From contig CM026427.1 in assembly GCA_014871385.1 (NCBI GenBank), forward strand, positions 4,658,988-4,722,987: a stretch of DNA of 64,000 nucleotides, written 5' to 3'. The notes below the pieces were generated by a model. That model did no database searches and was not told where the DNA came from. It was given only the letters and a program-made list of their open reading frames with translations. The position numbers and the translations under genes are program-made. Source of the DNA: Ceratodon purpureus (taxonomy: Eukaryota; Streptophyta; Bryopsida; Pseudoditrichales; Ditrichaceae). Position 1 is the first letter of the stretch; every line of letters begins with the position of its first letter. This document shows positions 53,901 through 64,000 of the stretch, in pieces.

Positions 53901-56900
53901 AATTAAGTCTGAGATCTCACTTTTGATAGAAGTTCGGATCGATTCCCTTCACTAATGATTAACATTGTTCAATTTGCAGGGTGGAGGACATTATACACGT
54001 GCTTATTCTCTTCACTCTCGAGTGCTTAGAGTCTGACCGCGTGCTACTATATTCAGAGCGCCACACACTCTTACGAGTGCTGCCAGTGCTTGTTGTTCTT
54101 GCAACTTCTGGCGAAAAAGAAGGCGAGTCCATCTTTAAGAAGATTAAAATCTCCCGCCTCATGAGTATATTTAAGGTTTAACTCTTTCCTGTGCTATTTG
54201 TATTCTGAAGCTCCCTTGATGAATATTGCTCTGAAATATATCATATCAAGGTTTGAAGCATTTGCCCTCTATGAAGTTCTTTGTATCCGCTTAAATCAGT
54301 GCTCCACTAAAGTACCGTTGTTGGACACTGTTATATCTCAAGTTAGTAATCACTCTACGGCTGCTCATGTGCCTGTTTCATTAATGGTGCTTAAAACCTT
54401 GTCGTTGTTGTTGTTGTTGTAAACAGCGGGATCCAGTAATTCCAGCATTTCCAGACCTGCATTTGGCTCCTGCAAGCATGTTGAAGGAGTTGGCACCTTA
54501 TTTCCACCGTCTTACTGCACAGATGCGATTTATAGGACTCCCTCTTCCACATGAAATCACCGCCAAAGATGCTATAGAATATCCACCTCCAGCAATCCTT
54601 TGCGAATGTCTCTTAACTCTGGATTTTCTATATGTGTATGTTGCTTTCTTTAGATAGAAGCAGAGTGATCATTTTCTTTAATTCCATGACATGAAATCGC
54701 ATCATTTCACTTAATGCCTTTGCTGAAACTTCGTCGGTTTAGAAATTTTAGAAATTTGTCTTTTTTCCATTCTGGAATTCTAGTTGATTCTAATGTTCGT
54801 CAAAATGGATTCTTCTACTTCTACCACTTTAGGCTATTGTAAGTATTGAAACACATCAAACTGTGACAACCTTAACTATCAGCAAGTACCAGAGGGAGTA
54901 TCTTATTGTCAATCAAATTTCAAGTATGCGAGCCGTACATGATGATTTCTGTATTCGTTTTGCTTCGGCCGTGAATCAGGTACCAGCTAGCTCTCCGCAT
55001 GTTCATACGATTGTTCTTTATGTTTGGAATTCACGAAATTACCTGATTTTTTACGTTTCTATTTAATGTATGCATTTATTTGGTTTTCTTTCTCGTTTGA
55101 CTCATTTTACTGATTGGTATGCACAGCTGGAGGCAGCAAACGTGGAGATGGGGGTTGATGTAGCTCTCAGAAAACGTGTCAAAGAAAATGTTTACTTGGT
55201 TGTTGTGGAGGGCTTTCAGCTGTTGAGTGAGTGGACAGGGCGAGTATGGCAGCAAAGTGCCTGGAAGTTTTCTAGACCCGCCAAGGATTCTGATCGTTTT
55301 GATGCGGAGCGTTCAGTTGACGTTACTGATTATGAAAAGGTACTATTTCGGCTCGGAAAACATTGTTCGTGGAATAAATGTCTCCAACTTTTCTTTTCAG
55401 ATAGGTTGAAGTCTTCCAGTGTTGAGATTTGTCGAATCTAATATGAAAGTTCTTGTACCCGCAAAAGGTGGTCCGGTGCAATTACACGGCAGAGGAGAGG
55501 AAGGCACTCATAGAGACTATGGGATATATTAAGGGAGTCGGAACCATGATGGAGCGAGTGGACACTCTTGTGGCCAATACCGTGTGGGAATCTGTGCATG
55601 CTCAACTACAGGATTTTGTCCAGGCAAAGATCCCCACCATGCTTCGTACATCGTTGAGGAGGAAAAAGGAACTTGCACGGTAAGTTTTGTTCTTTGAAAT
55701 CTGCTATGGAGATCATCAAACTTTTCATAAGGCCTCAGATGGTGTTCACGCACTTCAATAATCGAGACGTGGAAGTTTCATCGACTCCCAATAGAAGTGA
55801 ACAAGCCGCAGTACTGTTACGTTGTTGATTAGAGGAAGAATGATTGATACTTGTTTATGCGTACAAATATACGTAGCCAATGGACTTACATTCAATGATG
55901 TGATGGTCTTTCAGGCTTTTGTCAGATATGAGAACTATAGTTGCCGACTGGCAGGGGAAGCCACCACAAGTAGGTGAAAAGGTGAAAAGCAGAAAGTTAA
56001 GTAGGGAGGAGAACTTAGTTCCTCCAATTGTGCACAATCCTCGAGCTGCCTTCCCTACTGCAGCCCAGGTAATACACCGGTCATAAAAATCAGGAGCATG
56101 TGACGTGGTGTGCTACTGCGTTGAATTTCTTCGTTTCTATTCACAGCCGTTTGCGTTCCAGAATAGTATCTAAATAGGATACAATCAGTGATTTGTGCGT
56201 TACATTTCTAGATCGTAGTGAATAATCTTGAACGCTAGTACTGAATGTACAAACTTTGTCTGCAGCTTCACTGCCTCCAGTACTTGATACATGAGATTGT
56301 TACGGGGGGTTCTCCCAAGAAGGCAGGTGGATTTTTCGCTGCAAGCGAAACAGAAGTTCCTTCTGCTGAATTGCGACAACTTGAAAGTTTCTTCAACAGA
56401 CTTGCTTTCTTTCCTCATGTCATAGACTACAGAGGTACGCAATATCTTCAATAGAGCACCTGGTGTATGTTGTTAGTTTAAGGAGCAATCTTCAGTATTG
56501 CAAATATGAACATGCGCTCGAATTTTGATTTTCTAGGCAGAAAGTTAAGGCTGTAGACTTTCAAAACGTAAAGTGATATGCATAGATATTGTTTGACCTG
56601 AAAGGCTACTGATTGGCTGGGTGGGTGGATGCAGCAACTCTTGCACATGTAACCGATTTAGGTTTCCTCTGGTTTCGTGAGTTTTATCTTGAAACTTCCC
56701 GAGTTATTCAGGTGAAGTTAAAATATTCTCGCGTGCAGTAACAATATGGATCATTTTAAGATCTTTGAGTGAAGAAATTAATTAGAATTCCTTATGCTTT
56801 TTGAGTTGCACATGTGGATTCCGATGTATTCCGGGTTTCAAATCTCGTGCAAGTCAAGTTACAAGAGAGGTCGTTTCCTCAATCGACATTCTAACGAAGG

Positions 56901-59900
56901 TTGTGGTTTGAAATCTGTTTCCAGTTCCCTATCGAGTGCTCCCTACCATGGATGCTGGTAGAGCATGGATTGGATTCTAACGATTTTGGATTGCTGGAAA
57001 GCATTCTTCTTCCTTTCGATATTTATAATGACGCAGCCGATCAGTCACTACGTGTGCTAAAACAGCGTTTTCTGTATGATGAGATTGAAGCGGAGGTAAA
57101 TAATGCAGATGTTATTTTGCTCGTCAAAAAGCAGTATGTAGTACTTCAAATTTTGCGTATTATAGATTTAGGAAGGTTACATCTCCTTTTAATTTCTTCA
57201 AGTTCGAGCTCTCATTAATATCCCAAGCAAAGTGGGTTCTCGTTGCTGCAATTGGACTTCAGCAATATCCTATACTCAAACTAAAATGGTTGAGAACAAA
57301 GATTCAATATAAGTCTTCCTTTCAATGCCTCCCGAAGTTGATTTGGCAAGTGCTGTGCGCAGGTGGATTTATGCTTTGACCAACTAGTGTCTCAACTAAG
57401 TGATCAGATGTTCATTCACTACAAGAGCCGTGCAGCCAGGTACGAGATATAACCCCGTCCTTGCGGATGCCATTTGATTTAGTATATTTATCCTCCCCCT
57501 GCAATCTGATTGCTGACCATCTCATCGTCTTTTGAGTACAGCAAGATGCTCGACATGTCTTTCATGGCAGCCGTCAACGATCATGAGAAATATATTGTGC
57601 TTCCGAAACGTTATGACCACCTTTTCAGGGTGCGACGTGTCAAGGTATAAAACAAAAATAAAACTGGATTCTCTTAACATGTTGCGATTCGATTATGTGG
57701 TCTTTATACATCGAATATTTCCATTACATAGTCATTCGAAATGCCAAGTAGTTCATACTAATGAATTTCTTCAATTCCTTGTGTTTTTTTAGCTTGCAAG
57801 CACGCATCTCTCGTGCAATCTGGTATTAGTATACTACTGTTACCATCTTTGGATGATGACTGGTTTTATGTTTGTATGCCAGATGCTAGGTCGGAACGTG
57901 GATCTAGCACATTTGTTACGGCAGCGTTTGAACAAAGTCTTCCGCGAGAATCTGGACTTTCTGTTCGAGCGATTTGAGTCTCAGGATCTTTGTTCAGTAG
58001 TAGTAAGTCTCTGAGTAATTAAAATTGCGTTTGGAAGATTCATTATATTGCGTTTGGAGAACTGCATATCATGTCGATCTTAGAAATGTGCAAGTTACTG
58101 TCGTGCACCACATTATCAAAGTAGCTAATGACTCGGTATCAAAGTTATTCAATGGTCTTATTTGCAAATTTGAATTTTACGAGACAATGTGTCTGGTATT
58201 ATGCACTGTATCAGTAACCTCTTATTCTGTACCAGGATTTGCAAAGGTTGGTGGAGGTATTAAGACTTACTCATGAGCTTCTTGCTGAGCATATTGCGAT
58301 TGACCCATTCAACCTTATGATGGGAGAAATTAGCGAGACTATTTCACTGGTATCATTCTCAGGGCGAATGGCATCACAGGTAAACCGAAACTAAAGTTTG
58401 TTTCACGAGACATGTGTTTCAGATCAATAGTAATTTTTATTCCAATCTGATACTGACTACCAAGTGATTTGAACTCAGGTCTTGGTGGAACTTCAAAATG
58501 ACTTCTTTCCTAATTTCATGTTGTGCACCACTACACAACGGTTTGTGAGATCATCGAAACCACCCAAACGACCCATCAAAAGACCGTCTCCTCCTTTCGC
58601 CGATCCAAGCTTCCTCTTTGGCAACACTGTAAGCTTCAATTCTGTGCACCACTTTAACATCTACATGTTGACATTGAATCGTCTTTTGAAGGCGATGTTG
58701 AACTTATTTCTATGCAATAGACTAGGTTGAACCTCTGTTTAGTGATGCCATAGTAGTCTGCTGCCATTTCTCAAATAGAATCCGTATGTTTCGATTGCAG
58801 ATCAGAAAGAGTATTATACTCATGTTGTTTATTTGCAGGACCTAAACGAGGCACACGGGGTTGTAGCAGAGCTTCACAGCAAGTTTTTTGGTCTTCCTCA
58901 CATGTTCGCTGTAGTGAAACTGTTGGGATCTCGCTCGCTTCCATGGCTTGTTCGAGCACTTCTTGACTATCTGTCACAAAAGGTGACCTTTCATCAGCCA
59001 GTCAAATTTTTCTTAACGAAGTAGCAATTTGTACTAGTAATACTTTGTGCTATTAATATAACACGTGCCAAATTTCAAAATACTGGAGTCTTTCCTGACC
59101 CTTCGCGTGGTACTACACCTAAAACCTTCAGACATCTATGTTGCTTTGAGCATCGATTATCCCTTTTAAGCACCAGCTTTGGGCATCAATTATTTAACTA
59201 GTATCAGATGCTCCATACACTGAATTAATTTTTAACCACTTTGACATATATTCTCCTCTGAGCCTGTTGACTCTATTCTGATATGAGCATTAGAGCTGTA
59301 TTAGTTCAATTTTTTGTTGCAGTAGTCATTACTAAGAAGTCCTTGTACATCCATTATAACTTACCTTACGTTCTTATGCTCAGATACTTATGATGGAGCC
59401 ATGGGTCGAAGACTTGAGGGACCTTATGCCCAAGGCTATTACCTTGCCTCCATACGATGCGGGAGTAGAAGGTATTCGATTGAGTCATTGCTGTTACTAC
59501 TTCATGTTTCAAGAATCTGGATGCTCACTGATCGAAAGATCTGTTCCATTTGCACATATGGAAATTATGCTCTCGGCTCAAGTTTAGAGTCTGGTTGGCC
59601 TGAAATGCAGGGTGCTTGAACCATTTTACGGAGCAATTGCAGTGGGCTGTAAATTACGACGGAAGGCCAGAAATGCTGCAGGGTTTGAAAGAGATTGGGA
59701 GCCTTATTTTCTGGATGAGCCTTCTTGACACCGCCATGGTAAATTCTATATGGTCTTTTTCACCTAAATGTCTTAACCAGATAACAGATTTGTGTGACTC
59801 GCATTGTTGCGCTCCAATCATAACGTAACCAGTCCGCTAAGTGTTTTTTCTTTTGTGGTTTTCCCGGTTAATACTATCATTGATCTGGTAACGAAGTGCT

Positions 59901-62189
59901 GAGTTGTGTATTGTCTTTTTATGGTGGGTGTCTTGATTTGGCAGAGGGAGACAGAAACTGTACATTTCATGCAAGTTGTCCCTTGGTTAGGTGTTGTTCC
60001 AAACAAGGATGGCCAATTGCAACAACTGCTGTGTGATGATAATTATAGCCCCGTGGTTAGCTTGTTTAAAGGGGCCACCAGTGAAGTCTTGTACAGCACA
60101 TCACATGTCAATTCCCCGGCCTTTCTCTCCATGGCCAAGCAGGCTGAGGTTGTAGGTACTCTCCCCTACCTACGATCAATCCTTGCCCTTTCGAATTTTT
60201 TTATGTTCTTCTGACATCTCACTCCCTCTGACATCTCAAACAAGTGAAAGATTAAACATTGATAGAGAATAATGCTGTACAAGCCTTTGATCTAGTGAGA
60301 GTCTCAGGGTTCATCATGCCATGCTTGAATTAAAAAATATGTCAGAGATATGAATTAAAAAAATACGTTTAGTTCAATTTGGGAGTTGAAATCTCCTAAG
60401 CAGAATGTTAAATCAGTATTTGGGGACATAACTACAAGGTGACATATTTTTAGTACTAAAAATCAATACTCTGAGCACGTGATACTTGTTCGTTGCATGA
60501 AATAAGATTGTGATTATTTCGAAGTCAAGACGGAAAAACATTCACATGGGTTTTTATTGGGTGCAGATATATTGTACATGAACAATTTGCAGACAGGTAG
60601 CGTTTTGGATTACACACTTACATACCTCCATGCTATTCTGGCACGCTCCCGGGAAAAGTGGGACCATCCGCCAAAATCAGGACTCGTTGAGATCACTCTG
60701 TCAAAAGAATATCATCGACTTTACAGTGGTCTCCAATATGTAAGCTTGTGCAATCTCTCCTCTTTTTCCATCTGCCAGTCAATTTTGTGTATGCTGTTTT
60801 CGGAAGACCCTGTATCCTGGTAAAAGACGTCTTTGATCGAAATATTTCACTGTTGAACAAGTACGCTTATTATGCTTTAAACTGTGGCAGACGATGATGC
60901 AAGGCGTACCACCAAGCGTGCAGTCACTTTTGCTAGTAAGCTCCCTGTTATGACCATTATTAGATATTCTGGGCAATTTAAAGTACTGAGAAATGCAATT
61001 GTTTATGCTTTATATCATCGATCGTTTGTTTCATTCCAGTTGCGCACTAGTATCCTAATAAGTCAATGTTAATGTTAATGTATTATGTGTTTGCATTTAT
61101 TTAACGTCAGTACAGATGATCTTGATAGATTGCAAGTCATTACTAGGTTGCTAGTAACTCACATGGTGAACTTCATTGTCCAGGCATACAGTCAAATTTC
61201 GCCAGAAGGGGATTCTTTTCAAGATCGATATGGTGATGCAGTTGCTTGGGGAGGTTGTACCATTTTGTATCTATTGGGTCAGCAATTAAGATTCGAGCTA
61301 CTCGATTTCACATACCATGTCCTCTCAGCAGCAGAGGCTGAAGCATTGCCTTCGGCCCAAGAGCTTCTTGTGGAGAGATCCAAGTCTGGTTCGGCTGCCT
61401 ATTCCATGGTACTTTTCTCTATTCCTGGATCTGCCAGTTTCGTAACTTGTTTTTCAGTGTAGTCCAGATGACGTCTATATGAAACATGTAGTTAATCTCT
61501 GCGGGGTCTTTGGTATCCCACCGTAGTACATATGTGAGCTAAAGCAAGATTTCCAGATTACACACAGCTGTGTCGCAAATGAAGGGGTATTTACAACTGT
61601 CACAAATGACTGCAGGAAGTAGCTGCATTTTTGGCTAATGCCAAGAAAGCAAGGAGGCTAAACAACTACGTATTTTCTCTCTTGCGGGCCTGTGCACCCC
61701 AGGAAGACCGGCTTGCATCCATGATCAAACAAAGCGGAGTGGTTGTCCATAGCGTTAAATACCCTGTTACACCGTCCTTGCTAAATCATCTCCCAATGAA
61801 AGGTGCGCTGGTGTGATTTCACGTTATGGACATGTTAACATGAATAACCACTTAAAAGCACATTAAAAAATCCTAACTATTGCGCAGGATAGGAGACTAC
61901 GGTTGTGTTCCATTGATCTTATTCTGATTTTTTCTTAACCTTTAAATATATTATTAAATGGTTCTGGAATTGCTCGAGTCAAATTGTCAATTGAGTGGAA
62001 CTTGCTACTTGGTTCTGCAAATGGTTCTGCTACTTGCTTTCTAATGAAATATGCGGGTGTTGACATCTTGGAGTGGAAACAGGTGACGAGGATGAAGGTG
62101 TGAATGGCCATGACCCGTCTGGTGCAGATTATGGCATTCCAACACCTGGCGAGACACCCCGGGCGGAGGATCTCTTAAATACCAGCTGA
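50937..62189 (+). CDS. PIR: PIROGI / SRA1 / CYFIP homologue, SCAR/WAVE complex subunit
   Basis: Complete 32-exon gene, 1364 aa, all phases closing. Exons: 50937-51002, 51705-51777, 52006-52070, 52237-52314, 52591-52710, 53005-53075, 53252-53344, 53493-53562, 53714-53778, 53980-54175, 54427-54633, 54887-54979, 55127-55339, 55468-55679, 55915-56068, 56266-56434, 56635-56711, 56925-57095, 57363-57439, 57542-57644, 57883-58002, 58236-58379, 58479-58628, 58839-58982, 59384-59471, 59611-59738, 59945-60155, 60567-60739, 60891-60935, 61184-61408, 61616-61802, 62083-62189. Plant-family signatures include VDEAVAALSTFSLE, LYTYRSCVKALPQLPESM, LDHLKNAKASIPNDFSWYKR, LRVLPVLVVLAT, FPIECSLPWML, LFDRFESQDL reading as LFERFESQDL, VKLLGSRSLPWL and AWGGCTILYLLGQQ. 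The protein links Rac/ROP GTPases to the complex that activates ARP2/3 actin nucleation. The borders of exons 11-12 and the 45-bp exon 29 are the least certain. The tail (GDEDEGVNGHDPSG onward) is acidic and longer than I expect for land plants. Confidence 0.95.
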
Positions 62190-64000
62190 AGCATCACCAG
62201 ATCACCTCCATTAAACCATTTTTTGTTAGGAGTACAATTTAGATGCACGGCATTTGTAAAATTGACCAGTTTTGAGGTATATGTGCACACCATCTTCCTG
62301 ATCAGTGTAAAAGACAATTGATACAAGAATGTTCATAAATTATCTAAAGAGATTTGAAAAATACAAACAGTCACCATGTTGGTTGATTGAGATTCATGAT
62401 TAGGTGAAGGAGACTCTATGTGAGAGTTGGCTTGGTTTTGGAACACTCCATGATAGATTATGTCACCGTATTTATCAGGGATGAACAGTGTATTGCAAGG
62501 CCATAGATAATTTCCTTAGCTGCTGAAGTTCTAGATTCTGGAGAAACAGGGACACATGATGTGCTGAGAACAAACTGAATGTTCAAAACCGTAGCTCAAA
62601 TTGATCTATAATCGACATACCGACAGGAATGATTAGTAAATTCTTGCTATCCCATTGTTTGCTTGGTAGGTCTCACCCAGGGATTTTTTTAACGTTTTTC
62701 TGATGGTAGAGAGACAGGTAAGGAAAATATGTATGGAATCGCCCATTTAAACATGTTTATTTATGAATTTATTTATTACAAGGTACTTTTATCCAAATAG
62801 TGGCGATTTTGATTAATGTTTTAGATTTTTTTTATAATTTTATCCACTTTTTACTAATTTTTTTAGTAGTCGCATCCAAAATGAGGCAAGATTTAGGCAA
62901 AAATTTTGTAAATAAAAAATAAGCTAGTCTTACCACTTACACTGTCCTGGAGGAAGGTCATGGAGTCTAGGAGTACAATATTATGGGCCTGAATGGGAAG
63001 TTTGGTCGTTGACAATGGATACTGATTTCCATTTCAGTTGTGTGCACTCAATGTAAAGTACAATTGTCCCACACTCTAGTTCACTTATTCAAGAGTGTTT
63101 CTGAAGTTGGACATGAGTTCTCCAGAATACTGTACGTCAATAGCACGTTCGTTCATTAATTCTTAGTACTTACAGAAGAAAAGAAAAAAAATTGGAAATA
63201 CTTAGGATGGAGAAACAAAAATATGGAGAATTGTTTTATGTGATACTTATCTATTTTAAAGTCATCTCAGGCTATTTTTAGTTTTATTTTGAAAAAATTA
63301 AAACTCAAAAATTAAAATTTTGGGAGATGAATCTATTTGTTCAAAAAAAAATTAATCTATTTATCTCCAAAAAAAAATGTATTTGTTCAAGGATGAATGA
63401 ACTTGCTATGAATACAAGGTACAAGTTTTGATAGAAAATCCTAAATTTGGATACTTTCACTCTTTCAGGTACTAGTATATTTGTATACATTGAGACATAT
63501 GTTTTTTGATTTGTAGATTTGCATACTAAGATATACTACCATAGCATGATTGTTCCCTAGTCAAATAACAAGGTTATCTAAATTAATTCTAAATGAAAAA
63601 TAAAAAATAAAACTGTAAAAGTTATGAGGGCAAAAAATTTTAATTGGAATAAATTATTTCCAGTGATATATTTTATTGTTTCTAAGTTGGTTTAGTCTAT
63701 TTTGATGATATTATGCAAAAAAAATGGAAACTATGAAATTCATTTTTGAGAGTTGAACCTTGTTTTATCAAAATAAAAAATATATTTTCTTTATAAATTG
63801 AGAGTATGCTATAATACAACAGTTGTGCAAAGTGGATTTATTTATTTATTTATTTATTTTTAAATTTTTTAAATTTTTTAAATTTTTTTTGAAAGACTAT
63901 CTCACTTTACAATCATAATTCATAATTCTCATTTTATTTTATTTTTTTAATTCTAAATTTTAAAATTAAATATTTGAAAAATATAAATATTATTATAATT
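62190..64000. other. 3' flank and AT-rich intergenic DNA
   Basis: The polyadenylation region of PIR should lie just after 62189; I cannot fix the site. The rest is AT-rich with TTTA and A/T runs (63835-63890) and shows no gene. Confidence 0.5.

Noticed and set aside
54077-54092. Copy of the Y palindrome in the PIR gene (GTGCTGCCAGTGC)
   Set aside because: Only a partial core, in a conserved coding stretch (RVLPVLVVLA); a chance match.

Overview
The window is nuclear DNA from a green-plant-lineage eukaryote, most likely a streptophyte alga or an early-diverging plant. GT-AG introns are everywhere, one 32-exon host gene matches the plant form of PIROGI/SRA1 (SCAR/WAVE complex), and the rest is dominated by nested DNA transposons. 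A charophyte such as Chara is my guess; nothing in the window proves the species.

Layout. (1) 1-6537 is the right-hand part of a large Mutator-like element (X1) carrying a ParB-like/DNA-methyltransferase-like gene, with one nonsense codon. (2) 6538-7613 is flanking DNA with a poly-G run and two diverged A-tailed repeat units. (3) 7614-33801 is a second transposon (Y) of a family I do not recognise. Its own length is about 11 kb because a complete copy of the first element (X2, 15036-30239, 15.2 kb) sits inside it, flanked by a perfect 11-bp target-site duplication. X2 carries a MULE transposase with a SWIM finger (one nonsense codon), a small acidic ORF and a full ParB/methyltransferase gene, with a 2.4-kb G-rich minisatellite in one intron. 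(4) 33802-39538 holds an intact piggyBac transposase and less certain ORFs. (5) 39539-50100 has no recognisable gene, but it contains three related TTAA/TTAG-flanked MITEs, a 25-bp perfect hairpin and two small retroposon-like insertions. (6) 50937-62189 is the PIROGI gene, complete. (7) 62190-64000 is AT-rich with no feature seen.

How the parts relate. In X, the transposase and the ParB/methyltransferase gene are divergently transcribed from a shared, partly duplicated upstream region and lie between the same terminal inverted repeats, so the methyltransferase-like gene is element cargo. Its upstream exons can, by splice phase, feed two alternative acceptors. One leads to a short terminal exon with RNA polymerase II CTD-like heptads (YMPTSPV); the other leads to the ParB and methyltransferase exons. 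All exon lengths downstream of the alternative exon are identical in X1 and X2, which suggests selection for the protein.

Element Y contains many copies of a short palindrome, TTGCTG-N-CAGCAA, through coding and non-coding DNA alike; they are essentially absent elsewhere in the window. The X methyltransferase-like gene and the Y palindromes are the two observations most likely to be new. Both resemble, in logic only, known transposon-encoded anti-silencing systems such as VANC of Arabidopsis VANDAL elements, which binds short motifs repeated in its own element.
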